Origin: JAWLCA01 sp050485905
GTDB taxonomy: Bacteria; Pseudomonadota; Alphaproteobacteria; Rhodobacterales; Rhodobacteraceae
DNA: 55,788 nucleotides
Assembly: GCA_050485905.1 (NCBI GenBank)
Contig: JBJHCH010000007.1
Coordinates: 1 to 55,788, forward strand
Direction of reading: 5' to 3'
Made by a program: the position numbers and the translations under genes. A model generated the notes under the pieces. That model did not search any database and had not been told where the DNA came from. It saw nothing but the letters and a program-made list of their open reading frames with translations. Shown here in pieces: positions 25,426 to 33,722 of this stretch. Numbering within the stretch: position 1 is the first letter of the stretch; every line of letters starts with the position of its first letter.

Positions 25426-25468
25426 GCTGGCAGGTTGCTGGCAGGTTGCTGGCAGCTTGCTGGCACCC
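25426..25468. repeat. Four tandem 11-base repeats between ABC ATPase and permease genes
   Basis: Plus strand units GCTGGCAGGTT, GCTGGCAGGTT, GCTGGCAGCTT, GCTGGCACCC. They fill the intercistronic gap almost completely and replace the expected ribosome-binding region of the permease gene (minus strand). Confidence 0.9.
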
Positions 25469-25472
25469 GAAA

Positions 25473-26267
25473 TCAGTCATCCTGATGCCCCGCCCGCAGC
25501 CCCTCGCGCACGCGGTGGGCGATCTCGATGAATTCGCGGCTGTCGCGGATATCCAGCGGGCGCTCGCGCGGCAGCGGGCTTTCGATCACGTCGGTGATCC
25601 GCCCCGGCCGGGGCGACATGACCACGATCCGGGTCGACAGATACACCGCCTCGGGGATGGAATGTGTAACGAATCCAATGGTCTTTCCCGTCGCCGCCCA
25701 GAGCCGCAGCAACTCCTCGTTCAGCCGGTCGCGCACGATCTCGTCCAGCGCGCCAAAGGGTTCGTCCATCAGCAGGATGTCGGCATCGAAGGCCAGCGCC
25801 CGCGCGATGCTCGCCCGCTGCTGCATCCCGCCCGAAAGCTGCCAGGGAAACTTGCCGCCAAACCCTTCCAGTTCAACAAGTTGCAGCACGTCCTTCACGC
25901 GCCGCTCCTGCTCCTCGCGGGAAAACCCCATGATCTCCAACGGCAGCTTGATGTTGCCCGCGATGGTGCGCCAGGGATAGAGGCCGGCCGCCTGAAAGAC
26001 GTAACCGTAAGCTCTTGATCTGCGGGCTTCTTCGGCGGTCATGCCGTTCACCGTCAACGTGCCCCCGGTGGGCTGTTCCAGCGCCGCCACGCAGCGCAGG
26101 AACGTCGTCTTGCCGCAGCCCGACGGCCCGATGAAGCTGACGAAATCGCCCTTGGAAATCGACAGGTTCACGTCCTTCAACGCATGAACCGGCCCGTCCG
26201 CGGTCTGGAACGTCAGTTCCAGACTGCGTGCCTCGATCACCGCCTGAGCAGGCGCGGCGTCCTTCAT
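25473..26267 (-). CDS. ABC transporter ATP-binding protein (nitrate/taurine/pyrimidine type)
   Basis: 264 residues. Walker A GPSGCGKTT (about 47-55), Q-loop VFQAAGLYPWRT, signature LSGGMQQRASIARAL, Walker B ILLMDEPFGALD, H-loop THSIPEAVYLS. Belongs to the SsuB/TauB/ThiZ group that partners NMT1-like binding proteins. ATG 26267 shares one base with the hydA stop, so it is coupled to dihydropyrimidinase, which strengthens the pyrimidine assignment of the importer. Confidence 0.95.
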   Translation of the reverse strand: MKDAAPAQAVIEARSLELTFQTADGPVHALKDVNLSISKGDFVSFIGPSGCGKTTFLRCVAALEQPTGGTLTVNGMTAEEARRSRAYGYVFQAAGLYPWRTIAGNIKLPLEIMGFSREEQERRVKDVLQLVELEGFGGKFPWQLSGGMQQRASIARALAFDADILLMDEPFGALDEIVRDRLNEELLRLWAATGKTIGFVTHSIPEAVYLSTRIVVMSPRPGRITDVIESPLPRERPLDIRDSREFIEIAHRVREGLRAGHQDD

Positions 26268-27718
26268 CACACCCCGCTCGCCGGGATGCCCGACCGTTCC
26301 ACCGGGCGCGGCGCGGTCAGGTCCTTCCACGCGCTCAGCGCCCGGCTCACGGCCCCGTTCGGCTCGCGCCCGACGAATTCGCCATGGCCTTCCTGCCCCC
26401 GGATCTCGCCGTCGTGCACCGCCACGCGCCCCCGCGTCAGGGTGAATCGCGGCAGGCCCTTCACCTTCTGCCCCTCGAACACGTTGTAATCTATGGCGGA
26501 TTGCTGGGTGCTGGCGCTGATGGTCTTTTCCTTTGCCGGATCCCAGACCACCAGATCGGCATCCGCGCCCACCGCGACCGCCCCCTTGCGCGGGTAAAGG
26601 CCGAAGATCTTGGCCGCATTGGTCGAAGTCGCCGCCACGAATTCGTTCATCGTCAACCGCCCGGTGTTCACGCCATGGGTCCAGAGCATCGGCATCCGGT
26701 CCTCCAGCCCCCCGGTCCCGTTCGGGATCTTGGTGAAATCGCCGACGCCATAGCGTTTCTGGTCGGTGGTGAAGGCGCAATGGTCCGTCGCCACCACCGA
26801 CAGGCCGCCCGCCTGCAACCCGGCCCACAGGCTGTCCTGATGCGCCTTGTTACGGAACGGCGGCGACATCACGCGCCGCGCGGCATGGTCCCAGTCGGCG
26901 TTGAAATACTCGGACTCGTCCAGCGTCAGGTGCTGGATCAGCGGCTCTCCCCAGACCCGCTTGCCGGCCTGACGCGCGCGGCGGATCGCCTCGTGGCTCT
27001 CCTCGCAAGAGGTATGGACGACGTAAAGCGGCACGCCCGCCATGTCGGCGATCATGATGGCGCGATTGGTGGCCTCGCCCTCGACCTGCGCGGGGCGCGA
27101 ATAGGCATGCGCCTCGGGTCCCGTGTTCCCCTCACGCAGCAGGCGGGCCGACAGTTCCGCCACCACGTCGCCATTCTCGGCATGGACCATGGCGATGGCG
27201 CCCAGTTCGCGCAGCCGCTGGAAGCTGGCGAACAGCTCATCGTCGTTCACCATCAGCGCGCCCTTGTAGGCCATGAAATGCTTGAAGCTGGTGATGCCCT
27301 TGTCCACCACCTTGGGCATCTCGTCGAAGACCTGCTCGCCCCACCAGGTGATGGCCATGTGATAGGAATAGTCGCAATGCGCCCGGCCGGACTTGTTCGA
27401 CCACATGTCCAGCGCATCCAGCAGCCCCTGTCCGGGGCTGGGCAGCGCGAAGTCGATCACCATGGTCGTGCCGCCCGACAGCGCCGCGCGGGTGCCGGAT
27501 TCGAAATCGTCGGCCGAATAGGTGCCCATGAAGGGCATCTCCAGATGCGTATGCGGATCGATCCCGCCGGGCATCACGTAGCAGCCGGTGGCGTCGAGTT
27601 CCTCGTCGCCCGTCAGGTTCCCCCCGATCTGGACGATCTTCCCGCCGTCGATCAGCACGTCGGCCTTGTAGGTCAGGTCATGCGTGACGATGGTGCCGTT
27701 TCGTATGACGGTGGTCAT
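26267..27718 (-). CDS. hydA: Dihydropyrimidinase (D-hydantoinase)
   Basis: 483 residues, cyclic amidohydrolase. Metal ligands visible: DPHTHLEMPF (about 57-66), the carboxylated Lys in ITSFKHFMAYKGAL, His in VVHTSCEES and Asp in VVATDHCAF. It opens dihydrouracil/dihydrothymine to N-carbamoyl-beta-amino acids, step two of the reductive pathway. ATG 27718 follows GGGAGA. Coupled to the importer ATPase gene; the M20 hydrolase for step three ends 100 bases upstream. Confidence 0.96.
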   Translation of the reverse strand: MTTVIRNGTIVTHDLTYKADVLIDGGKIVQIGGNLTGDEELDATGCYVMPGGIDPHTHLEMPFMGTYSADDFESGTRAALSGGTTMVIDFALPSPGQGLLDALDMWSNKSGRAHCDYSYHMAITWWGEQVFDEMPKVVDKGITSFKHFMAYKGALMVNDDELFASFQRLRELGAIAMVHAENGDVVAELSARLLREGNTGPEAHAYSRPAQVEGEATNRAIMIADMAGVPLYVVHTSCEESHEAIRRARQAGKRVWGEPLIQHLTLDESEYFNADWDHAARRVMSPPFRNKAHQDSLWAGLQAGGLSVVATDHCAFTTDQKRYGVGDFTKIPNGTGGLEDRMPMLWTHGVNTGRLTMNEFVAATSTNAAKIFGLYPRKGAVAVGADADLVVWDPAKEKTISASTQQSAIDYNVFEGQKVKGLPRFTLTRGRVAVHDGEIRGQEGHGEFVGREPNGAVSRALSAWKDLTAPRPVERSGIPASGV

Positions 27719-27818
27719 GGCTCAATCTCCCTGTTCGTCCGGGCGAGTCTCCGTCGCCCGTTGTTCATTTGCTTCTTATCCCGCGACGCCGATGCCTCAC
27801 AACCGGGCGCGGCTGGCC

Positions 27819-29069
27819 TCACGCCACCACCTCCGCCGTTTCCAGCACGGCATGCAGCAGCACATTCGCGCCCGCGGCGGCCCAGTCCCGCGTGATTTCC
27901 TCGGCCTCGTTGTGGCTCAGCCCGTCCACGCAGGGGCAGAAGATCATCGCCGTGGGCGCCACGCGGTTGATCCAGCAGGCGTCATGGCCCGCGCCGCTGA
28001 CGATGTCGCGGTGGCTGTATCCCAGCCGGTCGGCGGCGCGGCGCACCGCATCGACGCAGCCCTCGTCGAATGCGGGCGGGTCGAACTGGCCGACAAGCTG
28101 GCTTTCGAACGTGCAGCCGAGCGCCTCGCACACACCCGGCGCGCGCTCCTGCAACTCCCGCTCCATCGCCTGCAACACGTCGATCAGGTGGCTGCGGAAA
28201 TCGATGGTAAAGACGACGCGGCCGGGGATGATGTTGCGGCTGTTGGGATGGACGTCGATGTGCCCGATGGCGCCGACCGCGTTCGGCTGGTGCTTCATCG
28301 CGATCTCGTGGACCAGTTCGGTGATCTGCGCCAGCCCCCTGCCCGCGTTGCGGCGCATCGGCATCGGCGTCGATCCGGTGTGGCTTTCCTTGCCGGTGAC
28401 GGTGCATTCGATCCAGCGCAGCCCCTGGCCGTGGGTGACGACGCCGATATCCTTGCCCTCGGCCTCCAGGATCGGCCCCTGTTCGATGTGCAACTCGAAA
28501 AAGGCCTTCATCTTCCGCGCGCCCACTTCCTCATCGCCCAGCCAGCCAATGCGGCTCAACTCGTCGCCGAAGCGCTTGCCCTCGGCGTCCCGCCGGTCAT
28601 AGGCCCAGTCCTGATCCAGCACGCCGGCAAAGACGCCTGACGCGAGCATGGCCGGGGCAAAGCGCGTCCCCTCCTCGTTGGTCCAGTTCGTCACCACGAT
28701 TGGGTGCTTCGTGCGCAGGCCCAGGTCGCGCATCGACCGGATCACCTCCAGCCCGCCAAGCACGCCCAGCACGCCGTCGTATTTCCCGCCCGTGGGCTGG
28801 GTATCCAGATGGCTGCCCATATAGACCGGCAGCGCATCGGGGTCGGTGCCCGGAAATTCGGCGAACATCGTGCCCATGCGGTCCACCTTCACCGTGCCGC
28901 CCGCCTCCTCGCACCACCTCTGGAACAGCGCGCGGCCCTCGGCATCGGCGTCGGTCAGCGTCTGGCGGTTGTTGCCCCCCGCGATTCCGGGGCCGATCTG
29001 CGCCATCTCCATCAGGCTGTCCCACAGCCGGTCGGCATCGACCCTCATGTTCTCCGCAGGCGCCGCCAT
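27819..29069 (-). CDS. M20-family amidase: beta-ureidopropionase / N-carbamoyl amino acid hydrolase
   Basis: 416 residues from ATG 29069 (MAAPAENMRVDADRLW); an ATG at 29096 is two bases from the RutR-like operator and has no room for a ribosome site. Di-metal motifs: YMGSHLDTQPTGGKYDG, NEEGTRF, HIEQGPILE and GAGHDACW. Family enzymes (HyuC/AmaB, PydC-like) remove the carbamoyl group; the neighbouring hydA and preTA genes point to N-carbamoyl-beta-alanine, step three of uracil reduction. Confidence 0.9.
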   Translation of the reverse strand: MAAPAENMRVDADRLWDSLMEMAQIGPGIAGGNNRQTLTDADAEGRALFQRWCEEAGGTVKVDRMGTMFAEFPGTDPDALPVYMGSHLDTQPTGGKYDGVLGVLGGLEVIRSMRDLGLRTKHPIVVTNWTNEEGTRFAPAMLASGVFAGVLDQDWAYDRRDAEGKRFGDELSRIGWLGDEEVGARKMKAFFELHIEQGPILEAEGKDIGVVTHGQGLRWIECTVTGKESHTGSTPMPMRRNAGRGLAQITELVHEIAMKHQPNAVGAIGHIDVHPNSRNIIPGRVVFTIDFRSHLIDVLQAMERELQERAPGVCEALGCTFESQLVGQFDPPAFDEGCVDAVRRAADRLGYSHRDIVSGAGHDACWINRVAPTAMIFCPCVDGLSHNEAEEITRDWAAAGANVLLHAVLETAEVVA

Positions 29070-29097
29070 CCCATCCCCCGATTCACGATTTGGCATT

Positions 29098-29113
29098 CTG
29101 ACCGACTGGTCAG
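29098..29113. promoter_or_regulatory. RutR-type operator before the M20 hydrolase gene
   Basis: CTGACC-GACT-GGTCAG, a perfect palindrome around a 4-base centre. RutR consensus is TTGACCA-nn-TGGTCAA, so all inner arm bases TGACC/GGTCA match. It sits 28 bases before the chosen start codon, and rutR itself lies in this locus. Binding is inferred. Confidence 0.7.
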
Positions 29114-29152
29114 CGCGAAGGCTACACCGTCATGGTCGGGGGTCAACCGGTA

Positions 29153-30160
29153 TCAGGCGGGGCGGGCGGCGGGCAGGATGTGGTCCTCGATCAGGGTCAT
29201 CAGATCGCCGAAATAGCCGCCCGACCGGGCGGGCAACGTGGGGTCCGAGGTTATCACGATGCTCACCTCGCGCTCGGGCGCCAGGCAGATCACCTGCCCG
29301 CCATAGCCGCGCGCCAGCGCGATGGGCGTGCCGTCGCGGCGGCCCAGGAACCAGCCATAGCCGTAATCGAGCCGCGAGAAGGGCGAGCGGGTGCGCGGCG
29401 TCAGCGCCGCCGCCATCCAGCCGTCGCTCAGCACCTGCGTGCCGTTCCAGCGCCCGCCCAGCCGCGACATCTCGGCAAAGCGCAGCATCGCCATCGGCGA
29501 CAGCGCCATCTCGTTCCCGCCCAGAAAGAACCCCTGCGGATCGCGGGTCCAGGGCGGCACCTCGATCCCCAGCGGGCGGCCCAGCCAGTCGCGCGTCAGC
29601 GACAGCAGGCTCTCGCCCGTCACCCGCGCCAGCACCGCGCCCAGGATGTGGAAACTTCCGGTGGAATAAAGCATGCCAGCCCCCGGCTCCGCCACGAAGG
29701 GACGCGCCAGCGCATCGGCCACCCAGTTCCGGCTGGAGACCCAGCCGCCGTAATTCGCGCCCGATGTCCGCTCCAGCCCCGCCTGCATCGTCACCAGATG
29801 TTCCAGCGTCAGCCGGCCCGCGCGGGGGTCGGCGCCGGCGGGCAGCAGGCCGGGGGCCAGATCGGCGATGGTGGCGTCAAGCCCCGGCACCGCGCCCCGG
29901 TCGATGGCCGCGCCCAGAACCCCGGCCACGATGGTCTTCGACACCGATTTCACGTTCACCGCCCGGTCCAGCGCCGGGCCGCGCAGCGCCTCGGCCACCA
30001 CGACCTCGCCGCGATGCGAGACGACGATTCCGCGCATCTGCTCCAGCGCGCGGGCGGCATCGACGACGACGCCCCAGTCGGCGTGCTGCGCCCGCAGGGG
30101 CAGAGCGCCCAGAAGGACTGCCGCCGCCCCGCCTGCCAGAACCGATCTTCGCGTCGTCAT
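29153..30160 (-). CDS. Serine hydrolase of the class C beta-lactamase family
   Basis: 335 residues with a twin-arginine-like signal (MTTRRSVLAGGAAAVLLGAL, cut near LRAQ). Catalytic SxxK appears as SVSK (about 71-74); the YxN motif is replaced by YSTG, and a late GYGGQ takes the KTG-like place. Such exported hydrolases are often esterases or D-aminopeptidases rather than true beta-lactamases. It overlaps nothing and has its own orientation-matched position in the pyrimidine locus; a pathway role is unsupported. Confidence 0.85.
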   Translation of the reverse strand: MTTRRSVLAGGAAAVLLGALPLRAQHADWGVVVDAARALEQMRGIVVSHRGEVVVAEALRGPALDRAVNVKSVSKTIVAGVLGAAIDRGAVPGLDATIADLAPGLLPAGADPRAGRLTLEHLVTMQAGLERTSGANYGGWVSSRNWVADALARPFVAEPGAGMLYSTGSFHILGAVLARVTGESLLSLTRDWLGRPLGIEVPPWTRDPQGFFLGGNEMALSPMAMLRFAEMSRLGGRWNGTQVLSDGWMAAALTPRTRSPFSRLDYGYGWFLGRRDGTPIALARGYGGQVICLAPEREVSIVITSDPTLPARSGGYFGDLMTLIEDHILPAARPA

Positions 30161-30445
30161 CCCCTGCCCCCGTCGCCTGCCGCCGATCAGGGTTTAGCGC
30201 CGGGGCGCGCGTCGCACACGCCCCGCTGGATCACGTCTGCACTACCCGCGCGTCAGGCGGCAACTGGCGCCGCGATGTCGCGCGATTTAGCAAGCGCCCT
30301 GCGCGGAAAGACCGCGAAGAGCGGCCCGGGCGGCGCTTGCCCTCGGTCAATAACCCCTCGCCACGACAGCTTTGGTCGAAGGAGTGAAGCTTCCGTAACC
30401 GAAGCTTCGGTCGGCCCGCTCTCTGTGGAGGGCCAATGGCAAGAT
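30161..30445. other. Intergenic patch with left 77-bp repeat and short inverted motifs
   Basis: No gene supported. Holds the left direct repeat (30207-30283) and an AAGCTTCCG-taac-CGAAGCTTCGG-like near-palindrome around 30388-30408. Composition falls from high GC to a mixed patch toward the immunity-like gene. Confidence 0.4.
30207..30283. repeat. Direct repeat, left copy (phzF 3' end duplicate)
   Basis: 77 bases, 71 identical to 31148-31224. The right copy includes the last ~31 bases of phzF; the left copy is thus a duplicate of the phzF 3' end with no phzF gene attached. Looks like an attachment-site duplication or a recombination scar. Confidence 0.9.
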
Positions 30446-30847
30446 TCAGTTCTGGCAAGGGAAGGCTTCAGTCAACGCTATGGCGATGGCTGTTGTGTAA
30501 TCCATGCCCCAGCGCTCAGGTTTTTCCCTTGCCCAATCTACAAAGGCCTGTGCCCCAGCTCGATTTGAAGGCATGCTTCCCATTAGTACTTCCGGCGCAG
30601 GACTGTAACCGAAGCGCAGACTGTCGCAGTGAAGACCCAATGCAAAATGAATACCCGAGATCAATCCTGCGCAGTACGTTCCCGGAATATTGGCAGAGCG
30701 GCTACCTCCAGCCACTTCCTCACAACTCTCAAAAATCTCAAGCACAGTCGGTGGCCTTGCTACTTGCTGCGCGTTTGCATCGCTGCCATGCATAACGGTG
30801 AGCGCCACTACGGCAACCGCCGAAAGCCATCTTCGATTATTGCTCAA
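30446..30847 (-). CDS. Rap1a/Tai-type immunity-like periplasmic protein
   Basis: 133 residues from a TTG at 30847 with GAGGAGA ahead. Signal peptide (SNNRRWLSAVAVVALTVMHG, cut after DANA). The mature part follows the Rap1a/Tai pattern: ESCEE, YCAGLISGIHFAL, a Cys in GLHCDS, FVDWAREKPE and a C-terminal ALTEAFPCQN. Members neutralise peptidoglycan-cleaving T6SS amidases, though many orphans exist. No effector is adjacent. GC content is clearly lower than in neighbouring genes, and the gene sits between 77-bp direct repeats, suggesting acquisition. Confidence 0.7.
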   Translation of the reverse strand: MSNNRRWLSAVAVVALTVMHGSDANAQQVARPPTVLEIFESCEEVAGGSRSANIPGTYCAGLISGIHFALGLHCDSLRFGYSPAPEVLMGSMPSNRAGAQAFVDWAREKPERWGMDYTTAIAIALTEAFPCQN

Positions 30848-30877
30848 GGTAGTCTCCTCGGCATGTCTAGTCGCTCC

Positions 30878-31144
30878 CTACCCCAACCCCTTCAACACAT
30901 CCCCCCGCGTGTCGATATATGCATTTTCCAAGATCATCACCGGCGACACGGCGATGATGTCGCCCGCCGTGCGGATCAGCAAGCCTTTCTCGGAACACTC
31001 GACGATTACCGCAAAGGCCCGCTTGGTCGGCTCACCAGCCATCGGTTCCAACTCCACCTCGCCGGTCAGTCCCAGGTTGCGGATGTCGATGATATGCTGC
31101 AGCCCCTTCAGAGAGTGCAGCTCCTTCGCGGCATAGGTTTCCAA
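30878..31144 (-). pseudogene. Aminotransferase C-terminal fragment with internal deletion
   Basis: An 88-codon open frame matching the C-terminus of the full aminotransferase at 32251-33579 (both contain HSLKGL, VELEPMAGEPTKRAFA, IRTTGDIIA/IRTAGDIIA and GDVLK). It begins at METYA, skips about 16 residues after that (EEGLFERAAEIAPYWQ in the intact gene), and has no N-terminal domain, PLP Lys or cofactor site. Homology stops at 31147, directly before the right 77-bp repeat. A decayed partial duplicate, not a working gene. Confidence 0.9.
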
Positions 31145-31147
31145 ACT

Positions 31148-31224
31148 GCGCGTCGCACACGCCCCGCTGGATCACGTCTGCTCTACCTGCGCGTCAGGCC
31201 GCAACCGGCGCCACAATGTCGCGC
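31148..31224. repeat. Direct repeat, right copy (includes phzF 3' end)
   Basis: Partner of 30207-30283, six mismatches in 77 bases. Bases 31194-31224 code for the last residues of the PhzF protein. Confidence 0.9.
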
Positions 31225-32048
31225 ACCGCGCCGCTGACCCGCACGCTGTCGCCGGGCCGGCCCGTCACCTCCACCTCGATGCGCGAGGGCGCGCCCATGT
31301 CCTCGCCCTGCCGGATGGTGAAGCGCCCGCCACCCTTGAGCGCCGGCCAGCCCAGATCGACCAGCGCGCCGCCCAGCGCCGCGGCCGCCGCCCCGGTCGC
31401 CGGATCCTCGACCACGCCGCCGATGGCGAAGGCGTTGCGCGACGCGAATTCGGTGTCGGACAGGATGGTCAGCAGGCTTATGGTGGTCAGGCCCTCGGCC
31501 TCCATCAGCGCGCGCAGCGCGTCGAAGTCATAGGCCATCTGGCGCAGCCGCGCCCGGTCTCGCAGAGCCAGCACCGCATGACGCACCCCCGCAAAGGCCA
31601 GCCGAGGCGGCAGGCGCGGGTCGAGGTCGCCCCCGGTCAGGTCGAACAGCGCCATCAGCCGGGCCTGAAGCGCCGCGTCCAGCGGTTCCGACCATGTGGC
31701 GGGCGATTGCAGGCTGGCCTGCCAGCCCCCGGCCCCCTGCCGCGCGGTCACCGAGATCCGGCCCTGCGACAGGCTCAGCCCATAGCTGCCCGCGCCGAAC
31801 CGCCGCCCCAGAGCGGCCCCCAGCGCAATCGTCGCATGGCCGCAAAAGGCGACCTCGCCCTCGGGCGAGAAATAGCGCACCTGCCAGCCATCCGCCTCGG
31901 GCGCGGCAAAGGCGGTTTCGGAATAGCCGATCTCACGCGCCACCCGCTGCATCTCGCCGGGATCGGGCAGGCGATCGGCGATCACCACGCCAGCCGGGTT
32001 GCCGCCCGTATCGCCCGTCGCAAAGGCCGATATCCGTTCTGGTTGCAT
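31194..32048 (-). CDS. PhzF-family isomerase/epimerase
   Basis: 284 residues, opening with the family pattern RISAFATGDTGGNPAGVVIAD; further markers SETAFAAPE, RYFSPEGEVAFCGHATIALG and PATGAAAAALGGALV. The catalytic Glu is in the SETAF motif. Family members isomerise small amino-acid-like substrates; substrate here unknown. ATG 32048 with AGGAAA. A palindrome-bearing gap of about 200 bases separates it from the aminotransferase gene. Confidence 0.92.
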   Translation of the reverse strand: MQPERISAFATGDTGGNPAGVVIADRLPDPGEMQRVAREIGYSETAFAAPEADGWQVRYFSPEGEVAFCGHATIALGAALGRRFGAGSYGLSLSQGRISVTARQGAGGWQASLQSPATWSEPLDAALQARLMALFDLTGGDLDPRLPPRLAFAGVRHAVLALRDRARLRQMAYDFDALRALMEAEGLTTISLLTILSDTEFASRNAFAIGGVVEDPATGAAAAALGGALVDLGWPALKGGGRFTIRQGEDMGAPSRIEVEVTGRPGDSVRVSGAVRDIVAPVAA

Positions 32049-32180
32049 CTGCGTTTCCTTTCGCTTGGTCGGGCCAGGATACCAGCCCCCGATCTAGCAG
32101 GGAAACGAATGGTTATGCTTGGAATCATCAAGCAACGTGATTCTTCAACACCAGCGATGCGTGAGCAAACCTTTCCCTGC

Positions 32181-32244
32181 GGTTAACGCCGCCGGGAAGT
32201 TCGTTCCATATCAGACAGTTGAGATTCTGCTCACGCGTGAGCAG
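32181..32244 (-). repeat. Possible degenerate copy D of the dispersed hairpin element / 18-bp palindrome
   Basis: Seven bases after the aminotransferase stop, minus strand: perfect palindrome CTGCTCACGCGTGAGCAG (32244-32227), then TCAA-n7-TGATA and GTTAACC 40 bases on (32187-32181). The same order and spacing as in copies A-C, but little other identity. It may instead be a dimeric regulator's operator for phzF; a second half site GCGTGAGCA lies at 32159-32167. Confidence 0.4.
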
Positions 32245-32250
32245 CCGTGA

Positions 32251-33579
32251 TCAGTCCAGGGTCTTCAAGACATCCCCCAGCGTGCCGATCAGCGTGTCGA
32301 TATGCGCCTTTTCCACGATCAGCGGCGGCGACATGGCGATGATGTCGCCCGTGGTGCGGATCAGCACGCCCTTTTCGAAACACTCGACAAAGGCCGCAAA
32401 GGCCCGCTTGGTCGGCTCCCCCGCCATCGGCTCCAGCTCCACCGCGCCGATCAGGCCCAGGTTGCGGATATCGATGACATGCGGCAGCCCCTTCAGGGAA
32501 TGCAGCGCCTCCTGCCAATAGGGCGCGATCTCGGCCGCACGCTCGAACAGCCCCTCCTCGGCATAGGTTTCCAGGCTGGCGAGGCCCGCCGCGCTGGCGA
32601 TCGGGTTGCCGGAATAGGTGTAGCCGTGGAACAGCTCGATCATATGCTCCGGCCCGGTCATGAAGGCGTCGTGGATCGCGGACGACGTCAGCACCGCCCC
32701 CATCGGGATCACCCCGTTGGTCAGCCCCTTGGCGCAGGTGATCATGTCGGGCAGGACGTCGAAATACTGCGACGCGAAGGGCGCGCCGAGGCGGCCGAAG
32801 CCGGTGATCACCTCGTCAAAGATCAGCAGGATGCCGTGCTTTGCGGTAATCTCGCGCAGGCGCTGCAGGTAGCCCTTTGGCGGCAGGATCACGCCGGTCG
32901 ATCCGGCGACGGGTTCCACGATCACGGCGGCCACGGTTTCGGGGCCGTGCAGCGCCACGATCCGCTCCAGCTCGTCCGCCAGTTCCGCGCCGTGTTCCGG
33001 CTGGCCCTTGGCATAGGCGTTCTTTGCCGGCAGGTGGGTATGCGGCAGGTGATCGACGCCGGTCAGCAGGTTGCCGAAGAACTTGCGATTGTTGACGATG
33101 CCGCCGACGGAGATGCCGCCGAAGTTCACCCCGTGATAGCCACGCTCGCGCCCGATCAGCCGGGTGCGCGTGCCCTCTCCCCGCGCACGGTGATAGGCGA
33201 TGGCGATCTTCAGCGCGGTTTCCACCGCCTCGGACCCGGAATTGGTGTAGAAGGCGTGGTCGATCCCCTCGGGCGCCAGGCCCACAAGCCGGTTGGCCAG
33301 TTCGAACGCCTTTGGGTGGCCCATCTGAAAGGCCGGCGCATAGTCCAGTTCCGCCGCCTGCTTCTGGATCGCCTCGGTGATCCTCGGCCGGCAGTGGCCG
33401 GCGTTGCAGCACCACAGACCCGCCGTGCCATCCAGCACCTGCCGGCCGTCGGCGGCGGTGAAATGCATGTCCTTCGCGGCGACCAGCATGCGCGGGGCCT
33501 TCTTGAACTGCCGGTTCGCGGTGAACGGCATCCAGAAGGCGTTCAGGTCGTTCGGGGCCACGTTGCGATCAAGCGCCAT
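32251..33579 (-). CDS. Omega-amino acid (beta-alanine):pyruvate aminotransferase
   Basis: 442 residues, class III PLP transaminase. ATG 33579 has GGAG upstream. Family markers: LNAFWMPFTANRQFKKAPRM at the N-terminus, the PLP-phosphate region NSGSEAVETALKIA, DEVITGFGRLG, and the PLP Lys in CAKGLTNGVIPMGAV. Closest in pattern to beta-alanine/omega-amino acid:pyruvate enzymes; with the upstream pathway it would pass beta-alanine or beta-aminoisobutyrate nitrogen to pyruvate. A TTGACC half-site at 33604-33599 precedes the gene. A truncated copy lies at 30878-31144. Confidence 0.93.
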   Translation of the reverse strand: MALDRNVAPNDLNAFWMPFTANRQFKKAPRMLVAAKDMHFTAADGRQVLDGTAGLWCCNAGHCRPRITEAIQKQAAELDYAPAFQMGHPKAFELANRLVGLAPEGIDHAFYTNSGSEAVETALKIAIAYHRARGEGTRTRLIGRERGYHGVNFGGISVGGIVNNRKFFGNLLTGVDHLPHTHLPAKNAYAKGQPEHGAELADELERIVALHGPETVAAVIVEPVAGSTGVILPPKGYLQRLREITAKHGILLIFDEVITGFGRLGAPFASQYFDVLPDMITCAKGLTNGVIPMGAVLTSSAIHDAFMTGPEHMIELFHGYTYSGNPIASAAGLASLETYAEEGLFERAAEIAPYWQEALHSLKGLPHVIDIRNLGLIGAVELEPMAGEPTKRAFAAFVECFEKGVLIRTTGDIIAMSPPLIVEKAHIDTLIGTLGDVLKTLD

Positions 33580-33722
33580 CGGTATCTCCAATTTCAGGGG
33601 TCAATCGCAGGGCCTTGGGGCCGGTGCGGGGTGGACCATGGGGCGGCCGGCAAGCTATCAGAGCGGCAAGGCCAGTCAAGGACATGCGGGATGGTGGACA
33701 AGGGCTTCGCGGTGGGGCGGAA

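Noticed and set aside
25426..25468. CRISPR-like array
   Set aside because: Units are 11 bases with no spacers; it is a simple tandem repeat.
29153..30160. True class C beta-lactamase
   Set aside because: The YxN motif is replaced (YSTG) and no ampR-like regulator is present; only family-level serine hydrolase is supported.
30231..30458. 75-codon minus-strand open frame in the repeat-bearing gap
   Set aside because: No ribosome site, basic low-complexity product, and it runs through the direct repeat.
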